NCBI RefSeq assembly: GCF_039555335.1
Contig: NW_027305494.1
Location: 1,116,001-1,180,000, forward strand
DNA from: Amphiura filiformis
Lineage: Eukaryota > Echinodermata > Ophiuroidea > Amphilepidida > Amphiuridae
Direction of reading: 5' to 3'
Length of the DNA stretch: 64,000 nucleotides
In this document: positions 1 to 12,755 of the stretch, one piece after another
How positions within the stretch are numbered: the first letter of the stretch is position 1
Layout: every line of letters starts with the position of its first letter
The notes under the pieces: model-generated
Databases searched by the model: none
What the model saw: only the letters and a program-made list of their open reading frames with translations
Told to the model about the DNA's origin: nothing
Made by a program: the position numbers and the translations under genes

Positions 1-284
1 GTATATATCCCGGTATATATATAAGTTAACCCTAGTCTAATTTTAGTCATTCTGGTATCAATGTAGGCCTACTCGGGAGGGTAATACCCCGAGGTTAATA
101 CCTATCCACTAGTAGGCCTACCCCTTTTTTTTTACAACTAGTGTGCTTTTACCGGGGCTTTTACGAATTCCGTGGAGAACGTAATAACAAATTGGATAGA
201 GAAGGGTTAAACATTTGTGCTTTCTCTTCATGTCGGAGAGGGGACATCCTATAGCCTACTTCAAAAGCAGATTGAAAATTAAAA
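1..284. other. Gene-free flank before the satellite
   Basis: AT-rich sequence with two TAGGCCTA octamers (near 66 and 112) and a poly-T run. I see no gene. Confidence 0.6.
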
Positions 285-1922
285 TTGCAACTCGATACTC
301 GAAAATTGAACTCGATACTCGAAGATTTCAACTCGATACTCGAAAATTGCAACTCGATACTCGAAGATTTCAACTCGATACTCGACAATTGCAACTCGAT
401 ACTCGAAAATTTCAACTCGATACTCGAAAATTTCAACTCGATACTCGAAAATTTCAACTCGATACTCGACAATTGCAACTCGATACTCGAAAATTTCAAC
501 TCGATACTCGAAAATTTCAACTCGATACTCGAAAATTTCAACTCGATACTCGACAATTGCAACTCGATACTCGAAAATTTCAACTCGATACTCGAAAATT
601 TCAACTCGATACTCGAAAATTTCAACTCGATACTCGAAAATTTCAACTCGATACTCGAAAATTTCAACTCGATACTCGAAAATTTCAACTCGATACTCGA
701 CAATTGCAACTCGATACTCGAAAATTTCAACTCGATACTCGAAAATTTCAACTCGATACTCGAAAATTTCAACTCGATACTCGACAATTGCAACTCGATA
801 CTCGAAAATTTCAACTCGATACTCGAAAATTTCAACTCGATACTCGAAAATTTCAACTCGATACTCGACAATTGCAACTCGATACTCGAAAATTTCAACT
901 CGATACTCGAAAATTTCAACTCGATACTCGAAAATTTCAACTCGATACTCGAAAATTTCAACTCGATACTCGAAAATTTCAACTCGATACTCGAAAATTT
1001 CAACTCGATACTCGACAATTGCAACTCGATACTCGAAAATTTCAACTCGATACTCGAAAATTTCAACTCGATACTCGAAAATTTCAACTCGATACTCGAA
1101 AATTTCAACTCGATACTCGAAAATTTCAACTCGATACTCCCAAATCGCAACTCGATACTCGCAGATCTCAACTCGAAACTCGAAAATCGCTACTCGAAAA
1201 TTTCAACTCGATACTCGAAAATTTCAACTCGATACTCGAAAATTTCAACTCGATACTCGAAAATTTCAACTCGATACTCGAAAATTTCAACTCGATACTC
1301 GAAAATTTCAACTCGATACTCGAAAATTTCAACTCGATACTCGAAAATTTCAACTCGATACTCGAAAATTTCAACTCGATACTCGAAAATTTCAACTCGA
1401 TACTCGAAAATTTCAACTCGATACTCGAAAATTTCAACTCGATACTCGAAAATTTCAACTCGATACTCGAAAATTTCAACTCGATACTCGAAAATTTCAA
1501 CTCGATACTCGAAAATTTCAACTCGATACTCGAAAATTTCAACTCGATACTCGAAAATTGCAACTCGATACTCGAAAATTTCAACTCGATACTCGAAAAT
1601 TTCAACTCGATACTCGAAAATTTCAACTCGATACTCGAAAATTTCAACTCGATACTCGAAAATTTCAACTCGATACTCGAAAATTTCAACTCGATACTCG
1701 AAAATTTCAACTCGATACTCGAAAATTTCAACTCGATACTCGAAAATTGCAACTCGATACTCGAAAATTTCAACTCGATACTCGAAAATTTCAACTCGAT
1801 ACTCGAAAATTTCAACTCGATACTCGAAAATTTCAACTCGATACTCGAAAATTGCAACTCGATACTCGAAAATTGCAACTCGAAACTCGATACTCGAACT
1901 CGAAACTCGATACTCGAAGATT
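285..1922. repeat. 21-bp satellite array with higher-order structure
   Basis: About 78 head-to-tail copies of a 21-bp unit containing ACTCGATACTCGAAAATTTC. A variant with CAATTG in place of AAATTT starts at 386, 470, 554, 701, 785, 869 and 1016. The spacing is 84, 84, 147, 84, 84, 147 bp, so 15 units (315 bp) form a higher-order repeat. A degenerate stretch at about 1135-1200 separates this half from a second half that lacks the CAATTG variant and has irregular AAAATTGC variants (near 1558, 1747, 1852, 1873). Because 21 is a multiple of three and the unit has no stop in several frames, long repetitive open frames arise on both strands; they are not genes. Confidence 0.97.
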
Positions 1923-3810
1923 AGCAACACTCGAAAAGAAGCTTGTCGCAAACCGACTGAAACCGAAACTAACGCCACATGCTCACCACGAACTTATTTT
2001 CGACAATTAATAAAAGTACTGCCATCAACCACTGAACCAAAGTCACCAGTGCTTCTGATATATAGACCAATAAAGCTTCCCGGTATAAAGCTTACATAAA
2101 TTGACAGAAAATAAATAATTATCAAGATCCAAAGTGGCTTTTGAGCACCTATGACAAGTGATAAGTGAGAAAGTATATATTCATACTGACTTTGAAGGAA
2201 CTACCATAGTAAGAATTTGTTTTAAAAGGCGCAAATTCCAATGTGCCTTGTGTCATATTTTTTTTTATACATTTTAATATTTTCAAGTTTAGATGACATT
2301 TAACAATTGGAATGGATATGTTTGTATATAACTCTGACTTATTTCCTAACTATTTCAACATCATTTCGTCCCCTAAAAATTCTCTCTCCAGTGGAAAGTT
2401 TTTAAATGGCTGCCATTGGATTTCGCTCCTTTTGGAACAAAACAAAAATCTTTTATGTTTATTATTTTCTTCTTCACACGTGGGTGTTTAAAGAGATTTG
2501 AATTTTTTTAAAGACCAAAAAATAGTTATTTTCTAGTGATCCAATTATCGAGGTTGCTGCTACTCTTTGGAATATCTTACACAAAGCAGCCTTTGCAGTT
2601 AGCGCCTTTTGGAACACTTCATAATACAGAACCAACGTTATAAAAGTGGAGGTAGAACTTATTGAATGACCCTTGTATGCGCACCCCCTTTGAAACCCCT
2701 CTTTTGGGATCATTCTAAGCGCAAAATGTAAGTTTGAAATGAGATCTGAAATGCTGTCCTTATTTGATGTCTTTGTGCTAAAATAAATAATACTTCTTTC
2801 ATATGGTATCAAAGTCAAACCCATTTAACCGATGAGCATTAGGCCTATGCACCCTTTAGTAGTTTTGGGTTGCCCCCCCCCCCAGCCTAGCTCTGTCCTC
2901 ATGGGTTTCTGGGATATCTTCTCTAAGGACCGGATGTAAGTAGAACTAGCAAAGGGTGAGTTTGTTTCTGAGGTTGCTGTATTTTTTACCTAAGTCTATT
3001 AGGCCTATAGGTTGAGTCGCCCGGCGATTCTGACGAAAGTGAAAGACTAATGGAGCCATTTGGTGCAACAGTTTTACACTTTTATTGGTTATTTACGGAG
3101 CATATTTTTAACATATTTCCAACTATAGGCCTAAAGCCACGAATTTTAGTAGCCTATATGAAGAGCTCTGTTTCAAAAGCCCTTACATCCACTTTGGGCT
3201 GAAATTGAGTTATTGACATGACATTATAGTGTGGGTAAAATACACATTTTGGCGGTTGTTTGACCTTCATACCACTTTCCCCTCCGGAAATGTCGTATAT
3301 TTCCCGTTTGGGAAATCTTAGGGAATTTCCGGAACTCTGAACTTAAAATGAACGATTTTGGGGTCACTACCCGGGGGTCACTATGTTTGAAAAAAATCAT
3401 TGTAATTAACGAAAGCTGTAGCTTCGAAATGCTCAAAACATCATTTTCCCGGATTTAATTAAAAATTCATAATTAAAAAAGTAAATGAGATTATTCAATT
3501 TTTCAAGTTACATAAAGTCATGAAAGTAGTGCAAACAAATGGGCTCAAATTTGATTGTAAAGGTGGTTTCTATAGAAAAGGGGAAATTCATTTTGTTGCA
3601 AAAACTCCGGGCAAAAACCCTTACATCCACAAAAGGCGTGATGTTAAAGAAATAATAAAATAAATAGGAAGGCTTGAAAATTGTACCAAAACTATTCTTT
3701 TAGTTTCTATTCATTTTGATTCACTTTATCCGAACCCAAATTGAATCAAATCGAACAAGTAACAATTAAAAAAGCTGTTTTTCTCAAAAAGTCGAAAGTA
3801 GATGTAATGT
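1923..3810. other. Gene-free stretch
   Basis: No coding region, RNA gene or clear repeat family recognised. It has a poly-C run at about 2873-2884 and TAGGCCTA octamers near 2842, 3000 and 3126. The open frames here are short and have no recognisable motif. Confidence 0.5.
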
Positions 3811-3817
3811 ACCTGGG

Positions 3818-4000
3818 GGGCACTCAACTTTGGAGGTGACGCTTTGGAGGTGACGCGTATGTAGGGCTGTTAAGACCCCCCTTTTCAGCATCGCTGTCAC
3901 CCAAAGACCCCATATTTTTTTACGAACACATGCTCTGTCGCCCGAAGACCCTTATTTTTCCATTTGATCTGTCACCCAAAGACCCTTACAAGTTCAATTT
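3818..4000. repeat. Dispersed repeat with CACCCAAAGACCC motifs, copy 1
   Basis: Starts with GGGGGGCACTCAA and GTAGGGCTG, followed by three copies of a (T/G)CRCCCRAAGACCC motif. The same body motif and an inverted GGGGGCACTTCAA end recur at 5950-6180, so this is one end of a dispersed element of unknown class. Confidence 0.5.
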
Positions 4001-4726
4001 GAACAGCAACTTTCATTTATCACTGATTTTGTTACTTATTTTGAAAAAACAAAGAAATTTGAAGCCATTTAGAACTAGAAATTCGATTTTCGAGGTTTCT
4101 GTAGAGCATATGGAAAAGTAGTCTCTTTTGCTCAAATAAAAGGGGTCCCACCATGATGCAGTCATGGTCCATGGCAAAGGCGATTCGACCTTTGTGGCAT
4201 TAAACCCAGTTAACAGGAAATTAATCCAGTAAATCGATTCAGTAAAGCAAATAAGCTCATGCATTCGATCACTAACGGCAACAAGCTTCGGTCGATTACC
4301 CCAGCTGCAGCGTGTGTAAACTCTAATTTGCATAGAGGCTGTACGTGAAATTATTGATTGGCTCCAAACAAAGGATTTGAACCGGTGCACGTAATCATGG
4401 CGCAGTGCAGTCCATTCAATCAAATGTTGTCATCAACCTATTTGATCGCAGTGCATTGTTATGTGTGTGAGACGAACTGTCGCGGTTGATTGCAATCAAA
4501 CAAACAATGTCTTATGTATTACTTTGTTCCGTGATGAAAATCGTGATGTTTTATTCAATCACTCTTGAAAAATGTATTTCCTTTGTAGGCCTATTACTTT
4601 GTTTTTTGTTTTATATCGTGATGTTTTATTTCATCACGCTCTAAACAATAATTATAGTTACATGCATTTCAAGAAAAAATCTTATTAAAACGGTAGGCCC
4701 TATGTTGTTTAGAAAAAATGTAGAAA
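4001..4726. other. Gene-free stretch
   Basis: No recognisable gene. The minus-strand open frame at 4013-4423 has no motif I recognise. Confidence 0.45.
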
Positions 4727-4746
4727 GTGATGATGATGATGATGTC

Positions 4747-4791
<45 letters not shown>
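4727..4791. repeat. GAT trinucleotide microsatellite
   Basis: About 21 GAT units with a single GTC interruption. It produces a poly-Ile stretch in the reverse frame, which is an artefact. Confidence 0.95.
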
Positions 4792-4792
<1 letters not shown>

Positions 4793-5949
4793 TCTCCAAA
4801 AGTATCCCGGTTTGTTTTTCTTGCCCTAAATCGTGCGTATCTATTAATAAGGCACTTCAATAATCAATAATCAGTCACGTGACGGCCTCCACTAACTAGC
4901 TACTAACTTGGGTTTATGGGCGCTGATATTTCATGTTCACTGTCACTTATTTATCAGAAAAGTGCGACCATTTGTCAATCACCTACAGTACCCAATTTCG
5001 GCATACTATATCAGAAACTCATCATGATGATTGCCAGAGAATAGTTAAAATGTAGCTTGTACCGTTTTTTGTGGCATCCTTCAGAAGTGAGCGGTCCGAT
5101 ACCAATATTTTCGGTCAAATCTCCATTCAATTAACACGGGGAGTTGGCTAGCTATGCCTTGCCCTCACTCATATTTTACAAAAGTGCGACTATTTCTGAA
5201 CATCTAACCTAGCTGTAATTTTAGGTCATGTTAGAGAAATATATTTGCTAGAAGTTTGGAGAATACCTAACATATTGACTGGTTATTTTTCACACAGTGA
5301 TGTTAACTAGCCAAGTGCCCATTCTTCCAACGTAGATCATTTGTAGGGGTCACGCGTCAATGGTGAGAGCACTGTGTATTGTGTATAGGAAAACGGACAG
5401 TAACTGCAGTATGCAGTTAAGCAATGGGAGAAAATTGTCTTTTTTCAGTTTCAACTTCAATTATTATAAAGGGAAAGTCTTTTATTTTTTGGCTCACTCT
5501 TAATTGTCCCATGTAGGCCTATATATTAAAATATACTTTCCCCGATTTTTAAGGAAATCTGATGCAAGACCTCGCCGTACAGGAGCACTAAACACTGCAA
5601 GGTATTCCCAAAATCTCACTCGATTTACGGCGAAATACACTGACATGCACCCCGTGTGATTAAAGTAGCGTGCTATAGACGGCCCTCACTTGATAGTCAG
5701 TCCGATTGACTTGGCTCAAATGGTATTTACTAGAAATAGATTCTGCTCTCTAAAAAGGAATTTGATTGGTTACAAAATGCCGTCGTACCGGAGGAAAAAC
5801 CATACCCTCTTCCAGTACAGCCCTGCTTAGTGTGTTGTGTGGTAATGTATGCATTGTGCATTGACCTCGAACGCCTCTGTACACACAGCGTGCACACACT
5901 GGAGTCGAGTATAATTTATTTAAAGAGACTTTCATAGGAAAACTTTTCC
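4792..5949. other. Gene-free stretch
   Basis: No coding sequence or known repeat recognised; one TAGGCCTA octamer near 5514. Confidence 0.45.
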
Positions 5950-6180
5950 ATATGTTTTTCGGCTCTCACCCAAAGATTCCATTTAAAAAAAAGGTCATGT
6001 TCTCACCCAATGACCCCATATTTTTAACATTTTGCTCTCACCGAATGCCAAAAATCATGCTCTCACCCAATGACCCCATATTTTTAACATTTTGCTCTCA
6101 CCGAATGCCCCTGGGTGCGAAAGTGTCAGCCCTACACCTAGGCCTATTTCCATTTCAAATTGAAGTGCCCCCCCCCCCCC
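5950..6180. repeat. Dispersed repeat with CACCCAATGACCC motifs, copy 2
   Basis: Contains an internal tandem duplication of about 69 bp: CTCTCACCCAATGACCCC followed by ATATTTTTAACATTTTGCTC appears twice (about 6001 and 6060). It ends with AGCCCTAC and TTGAAGTGCCCCCC, the reverse complement of the style of end seen at 3818. Confidence 0.6.
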
Positions 6181-7015
6181 GTCGGATTCACTCCAAATTC
6201 GGAAATAATTGCGTTTGAACACCTGATGCACGGAATGGTGTCACTTCAACCTGTTGTAGTTCTCATCTCATTAAATTTTTCATTAAAAAAGTTGATCTCT
6301 GCATGGAGGAAGGTCCTCTCTATTTACTGACCAATCAGGAAAAAGTTTGGTTAATGTTTTCCGGTAGAATCAGGAATTTCTTGAAACACCCTGATATAGG
6401 CCTACATTTGGATCAAAAACAAGTATGTACGCCATTTAACAGGCCTGGGATTTCTTGTATCGATCAGTTTCTCCATAGACAATACGTGTGTGAGTGCACG
6501 CACACAGTAAATGAAAAATCGTTCTAGTGGAAACTGTATGGACAGTGGGCATTCCTAATAATAGTTTCTCATGCTTTACTGTATAAACTGCAGTCTGCAG
6601 ATATACTGCTCTCTTTTCAGTATGATTCTATTATAAAGTTGTAATTTATTGGTTTCATTTTCTCCCAAATCATTTTTCGGGGGCGCTATTTCAAAAGCAT
6701 AAGTGGTAACACAGGCTGTCTCGATCTCACAAATGGACCACAGGCTACGCGGCACATGCGCACTACGAAATTGCGTAACTTGTCCGCCATCCTATTGCCA
6801 TTGTTATATATAAATGTGCATTGCAATCTGATCGATCTGGCGTGTATTTTTACAATTATATTCCAGATCACAGTTTTCTCGCTGCAGAAGTAACATTTCA
6901 TCAACGTGAGCAAGTCAAACCGTATGTAGTTGTCATATCAGATTATCAGGTAACGTTATACGTTTTGCACGGGTAGATTAGGGGTGTTGCAATTTTTATT
7001 ATAATTATTATGATT
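6181..7015. other. Gene-free stretch
   Basis: No supported gene or repeat. Short open frames only; TAGGCCTA near 6397. Confidence 0.45.
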
Positions 7016-7208
7016 GTAGGTATGCTAGGTGAATTCAAATTTGCCATCAAACTGCATCATTTTACATATCAAATTAAAGCCCTTGAGTAAAGAAAGCCAA
7101 AACTGAAAACATTTTTGTCATTTTTCTTTCCGTAACAAAGTTACATCTTGTCGAAGATTGACTTTCATCAAAAAGATTCTGCTAGCAAAATTCCCCAAAA
7201 CAGCATTT
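7016..7208. repeat. 193-bp direct repeat, copy 1
   Basis: From GTAGGTATGCTAGGTGAATT to CCCCAAAACAGCAT. It is about 95% identical to 7701-7896 in the same orientation, with a 492-bp spacer in which I see nothing recognisable. Confidence 0.85.
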
Positions 7209-7700
7209 AGTTAGACATGTCCACATTGCTTATTATAGAGGGCGACATTCAATCCAAAAAGTTGTGTCCACAGTAGCTCACAGTCGATGGCTTAACTGTG
7301 TAATCCCCATAGGGAAATACAAAAATTTGAAATTTGGACACCAGAAACTTGACGACGTAGTCTAAAAAGTGCTGGTATTTTATCCTTGATACAGAAGTCA
7401 GCATGCAGTGAAAGTTAGATTTCATAAAATAAAATCGCCTTTGTGTAAAATGGATCATCGTGGTAAAAAATGGTGCATTACATGCTTTTTTGTACAGTAA
7501 GTCAGTGTATTGGCATTGTCAATGATGGGCGCAAAAAAGTGCAGTTTTTTAAAAACAGACATTTGCCCATAACTTCGCTAATTTTTGACCTACAGACATG
7601 GTTGACCCCTCATTTTTTAAGTTAAATAATCACCTTTTTAAACAAAATAATTTCAATGTGAAATATCCTACTTGAAAATTTTGTGAACATGCCTGATTTA

Positions 7701-7896
7701 GTAGGTATGCTAGGTGAATTCAAATTTGCCATCAAACTGCATCATTTTACATACCAAATTAAAGCCCTTGAGTAAAGAAAGCCAAAACCGAAAACATTTT
7801 TGTCATAGCACTTTCCGTAACAAAGTTACATCTTGTCAAAGATTGACTTTCATCAAAAAGATTCTGCTAACAAAATTCCCCAAAACGGCATATAGG
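7701..7896. repeat. 193-bp direct repeat, copy 2
   Basis: Second copy of the 7016-7208 sequence, with a few substitutions and a small indel around position 7805. Confidence 0.85.
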
Positions 7897-8955
7897 GGTG
7901 TTTCTAGATCTTAGTCTCATGGCGATAGCAGCTTTTTTTAATGGAACTGCTATCAAAATCCTCTAAAATTCCATGTGCGACTTGATTATCACCATAAAAA
8001 TCATATATTTGGGTCAAGTGAAGTATAGAAAACATATTTATGTAGGTTTCCTTCACCGACCTATTTTCGAAAAAAATTCAAATTTCTATGTAAATATGCA
8101 TTGTGTTTGGGCCCGGTCTCGGCGAATTTCGCTGACTAGCAAATGTGTTAACTAAGGTTTGCCTGGGATACCTACATTTAGGGGTGTTTCTAGATCTTAG
8201 CATAGATGAACTCCTGGATGGGGCAGCTAAATTTAATTAGCATGAGGCCACATTGATATGTAAATAGCGTATTGTTATTTAAATTTGTGCCCAGACGTAT
8301 TGAGGGCGACAGTCATGTTATCCAGACGGAGAATGGCTGCATATGCCGGGCATGTCAATTTGCTGAGTGAAGGCTGATAATCGCCTTTCTGTATAGGTAA
8401 TAAGCTAGTATATTTCGTGTACCAGTTGGTTATAACAAAAAATTAGTATCATATTAAATATATTAAATGTATAAACTTTGAAATTTACATGAATTTGAAG
8501 AGCAGAGCTTGAAATCTAGCTAAGTCAGGTGATGTGAAATTCTGCTGCGTGACCTCCTCTGCGTGGTAGAATTATATTCATAAAACATTGAATTTAACAG
8601 ATATCATGGGCAGCCAACCACGATTTATCAGCATTTAAAATATATGTTTTTTTTAACAAAGATAAATAATAAATGGCAATTAACTATCCTGAAATCTTAA
8701 AATGTTGCCACGTGATTTTCCGACCACATGATATGTCAACATGTGACCACTATTCAGATTTACCGTAAATATTTAGAGTATTGTTGCACGGCTTGCACAT
8801 ACACTGTGCATTTCTTTACCTCCGTATAAAATCAATAATTCATGCTGGGAGCCAAGTAACATTCTGTCTGCTCAGTGCAGATTGGTATTTTATTTTACTT
8901 GAGAGCATAATAGAAATACATAAAACGAATGGGCCGCCATGATCGAAGGTCAGGT
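7897..8955. repeat. Segmental duplication, block A copy 1
   Basis: Starts around GATCTTAGTCTCATGGCGAT and runs to CCATGATCGAAGGT. It is repeated at 9412-10473 with about 95% identity plus small indels. Block B follows directly at 8950. The phrase TAGGGGTGTTTCTAGATCTT also occurs twice inside this copy (about 7894 and 8178). No coding potential seen. Confidence 0.8.
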
Positions 8956-9408
8956 CGGGTATCAAATATTATAACTTGAATACTACTTACATTTCACACC
9001 TTGCCTCTGTCACATATTTCCTTCATATTATTGACAGCAAGTCCTAATTTTGACTTTGCTATTGCAAAATGTCATTTCATATTAAATTAGTAGACTTTCT
9101 TTGAAAAAACATATCACTGGTGCCTGATGGGAATACCCGTCCGCCATTTCATTAAACTGGATCGTTTTAGCCTGGTTTGTGCCCAGATGTATTGGGGGCA
9201 CGCTATAGTCTCATTGAACAGGCAAAGTTCGCAAAACTAACAACGTTGTTATTTGCCAAACTCAATTAACATGATCCAAGGGGTCGAACATGAATTATTC
9301 ATAACGAGCTATAACGGATCGATAACTGGCCTCACTTTCTAGCTAGTAAACCAGCTGAATTTTTCATAGATTTTATGCTAATAGAACAACCGTGAATTTA
9401 GTGTCACC
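8950..9408. repeat. Segmental duplication, block B copy 1
   Basis: Runs from CAGGTCGGGTATCAAA to GAACAACCGTGAA. The second copy is at 11895-12349. Blocks A and B together form one 1.5-kb unit. Confidence 0.8.
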
Positions 9409-9411
9409 CCT

Positions 9412-10473
9412 TGATCTTAGTCTCATGGCGATAGCAGCTTTTTTAATGGAACTGCTATCAAAATCCTCTAAAATTCCATGTGCGACTAGCTCATCACCAT
9501 AAAAAATCATATATTTGGGTCAAACTCAAGTGAAGTATAGAAAACATATTTATGTAGGTTTCCTTCACCGACCTGTTCTCGAAAAAAATGTAAATATGCA
9601 TTGTGTTTGGGCCCCGGTCTAGGCGAATTTCGCTGACTAGCAAATGTGTTAACTAAGGTTTGCCTTGGATACCTATATTGTGTATTGTGTACCCCAGTCT
9701 GGTGAATTACATGTATACCATAGATGAACTCCTGGATGGGGCAGCTTTAATTAGCATGAGGCCGCATTGATATGTAAATAGCGTATTGTTATTTAAATTT
9801 GCGCCCAGACGTATTGAGGCGACAGTCATGTTATCCAGACGGAGAATGGCTGCATATGCCGGGCATGTCAATTTGCTGAGTGAAGGCTGATAATCACCTT
9901 TCTGTATAGGTAATAAGCTAGTATATTTCGTGTACCAGTTGGTTATAACAAAAAATTAGTATCATATTAAATATATTAAATGTATAAACTTTGCAATTTA
10001 CATGAATTTGAAGAGCAGAGCTTCGAAATGGTAAAGTCAGGTGATATGAAATTCTGCTGCGTGACCCCTCTGCGTGGTAGAATTATATTCATAAAACATT
10101 GAATTTAACAGATATCATGGGTAGCCAACCACGATTTATCAGCATTTAAAATATATGTTAATTAACAAAGATAAATAATAAAGAGTACAAATGGCAATTA
10201 ACTAGTAAACAAGCCTGAAATCTTAAAATGTTGCCACGTGATTTCCCGAACACATGATATGTTAACATGTGACCACTATTCAGATTTACCGTAAATATTT
10301 GGAGTATACTTGCACATCATGCACATACACTGTGCATTTCTTTACTCGTATAAAATCAATAATTCATGCTGGGAGCCAAGTAACATTGTCTGCTCAGAGC
10401 AGATTGGTATTTTATTTTACTTGAGAGCATAATAGAAATACATAAAGACGAATAAGGCGCCATGATGGAAGGT
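9412..10473. repeat. Segmental duplication, block A copy 2
   Basis: Second copy of 7897-8955, directly after block B. It ends at GCCATGATGGAAGGT; here the homology is cut by an insertion of about 1.4 kb before block B resumes. Confidence 0.8.
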
Positions 10474-11894
10474 CCATTAGAAAGGCATATTGGAAAAAAC
10501 CTCGAATTAATTATATCTCATGAGCGAGCACCAAGCCACTAGTTCTCGCAGCATAAAGACATAGATTAGCTTATTTGCTTTGAACCCCAAACATGTTCAA
10601 TTATCAGACAAATTCGCAAAAGCATGTCACCAAAAGACTACTCAGCATAATCTACCCCCCCCAGGTATCAGTTGGCAGTATTCTCCAATTAAATCAAGAG
10701 AAAAAAAACGTTTTTTGTATGAAATACGTTTTTTTGACCAGTTCAATATGATTCAAAAACACAACTGGGAAAATGTAGAAAAGAAGAAGAAGAAAAAAAA
10801 AATTCCGGAGAGGAGACTTGGGTGGGGTTCGAACCTACATGTAGATTAAGAGACGCATGCAATATACGCCTGATATAAAAATTACGATACAGCGCGCTAA
10901 TCGATTGCGCCACACAGGCAAGATATATATTTGAGGTAAAAAGACAAATTTAATGAACAAGAAGTCGAAATTGTTTATAAAACTAATTTATATCTCTCAT
11001 CTGTGTTTTATTTGCAGTGATTAACAACAGAAATCAAACTAAATCCATATTTAAGCACACAAAATACAAAACAAAGGCAATTTAAAGTCCCTCTTTTTTT
11101 TTTTAAGTGGGGGGGTGTATGAAACAAGACGCAGCCGCGAGGCGTACATAAAAATAACATTTCTTGAAAACAATGCGCCATGTTTATGCACGATATATCA
11201 TGTCCGACTGCCTTAGGATTGTTCAACTTTTGTATGTTACCCTAAAATGATGCAATACAAATATTTGTCTTGAAATGCAAGCATATTATGCTCATTTTTA
11301 GGGTTTTAGAGACCTTTAGTGACGTTGCCCTTCCGGTCCGTTGGAAGTGATTTGCCTCCATGTAACTTGATACTAAATCAGACAGTGTCTGACACGATTT
11401 TAATTTTTTCTGTTCTGGTGTGATTTTCTATTTTTTTTAAGCAAATTTCATGGGGGGGGGCAGGGCGGGTGAATGACTTTAACTCTTTGGCTTTTTCCCA
11501 AAATGATTTCCTAATGATAGTATCAAAGAAACTTATCTTAACCGTATAGGCCTATTTGCTGAAAAATTAAACAAATGTACTAATTTTCAAAATTTCTACT
11601 TAAAGCCAGGGGGGGGGTGTTTTGCAACATGAATATTATAGGCCTACTAATAAAACGCAGATATTTTTCCACAGAAATTCCTTGACCAGAATCTTTTTTC
11701 TAGAATGCTCAAAACTTGGGGGGGGGTGTAGAACATGGATTTTGTTCATTTTTTCATTTTTATCTCATTTCCTGTTGTATACCAATAGGCGCGAGATTCA
11801 AACATTCTAATAATAGGCCTATTCACCAAAGGCAGTGATGCTCACAACTCTATTGTAATATATAACTCTTGGTTTTCTCCATGATCACTTTGCA
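10474..11894. mobile_element. 1.4-kb insertion splitting the second A-B unit
   Basis: Defined by comparison: block A copy 2 breaks off at about 10473 and block B copy 2 resumes at about 11895, whereas A and B are contiguous at 8950. CATGAT is present at both edges (10461 and 11881), a possible target duplication. The insert carries a tRNA-like sequence (10808-10922), several poly-G runs and three TAGGCCTA octamers. No transposase or RT is recognisable, so its class is unknown. Confidence 0.55.
10808..10922 (-). tRNA. tRNA-Ile(UAU)-like sequence, probably a pseudogene or SINE head
   Basis: On the minus strand an A box (GTGGCGCAATCGATTAGCGC) and a B box (GGTTCGAACCC) are intact. The D arm is close to intron-containing isoleucine tRNA(UAU), and the A-to-B spacing is longer than in an intronless tRNA. 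The 5' GCCTGTG does not pair with the 3' sequence after the T arm, so the acceptor stem is broken. A working tRNA is unlikely. Confidence 0.5.
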
Positions 11895-12349
11895 ATGCAG
11901 GTCGGGTATCAAAGGTTATTATAACTCAAATACTACTTGTATTTCCCACCTTGCCTCTGTCACATATTTCCTTCATATTATTGACAGCAAGTCCTAATTT
12001 TGACTTTGCTATTGCAAAATGTCATTTCATATCAAATTAGTAGACTTTCTTTGAAAAAACATATCACTGGTGCCTGATGGGAATACCCGTCCGCCATTTC
12101 ATTAAACTGGATCGTTTTCGCCTGTTTTGTGCCCAGATGTATTGGGGGGGGGGCGCTATACTCTCATTGAACAGGCAAAGTTCGCAAAACTAACAACGTT
12201 GTTATTTGCCAAACTCAATTAACATGATCCAAGGGGTCGAACATGAATTATTCATAACGAACTATAACGGATCAATAACTGGCCTCACTTTCTAGCTAGT
12301 AAACCAGCTGAATTTTTCATAGATTTTGCGTTGCTAATAGAACAACCGT
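11895..12349. repeat. Segmental duplication, block B copy 2
   Basis: About 93-95% identical to 8950-9408, with an expanded G run near 12147. Homology ends at GAACAACCGTGAA. Confidence 0.8.
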
Positions 12350-12629
12350 GAAAGCGTCATCATCCCTATATCTTCGTGTCAAAAATAGTATAGTACAGCG
12401 AATCCTCTCGAATGTCTATTTTTGGCAGGGCGAAAGGGGGGGGGAAGCGATTTTTGGCACAGATATTTCGGACACCATTTCTATATTACACTCTAAAAAG
12501 GTGTAGGAATACGTTAAAGAACACCGTCATTAAAATATGCAAATTTTCCTGCTCACTGTGCTCGCATTATATGATAACACAATTTAAGGGTTTACATGGT
12601 TTAAATTCGGGTTCCCCAAAATCTTGCAT

Positions 12630-12748
12630 GGGGGGCAAAGATTTTTGGCACGTCAAAGGGGGGCAAGGTTTTTGGCACGTCAAAAGGGAGCAAAGATTTT
12701 TTGGCACTGTCAAAGGGGTGGGGGCAAGCGATTTTTGGCAGACCATTT
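12630..12748. repeat. Short tandem repeat with TTTTTGGCACGTCAAAGG units
   Basis: Four imperfect units of about 28 bp built on GGGGCAAAGATTTTTGGCAC. A related unit lies at 12418-12464, so the intervening sequence may be an insertion into the array. Confidence 0.7.
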
Positions 12749-12755
12749 TGTAAAT

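Noticed and set aside
285-1922. CRISPR-like appearance of the regular repeat
   Set aside because: There are no unique spacers; the units are contiguous and the genome is eukaryotic.
215-2099. Long repetitive open frames (up to about 600 codons) on both strands over the satellite
   Set aside because: The 21-bp unit is a multiple of three and has no stop in several frames, so open frames appear on both strands at once. The translations are pure heptad copies with no non-repeat domain.
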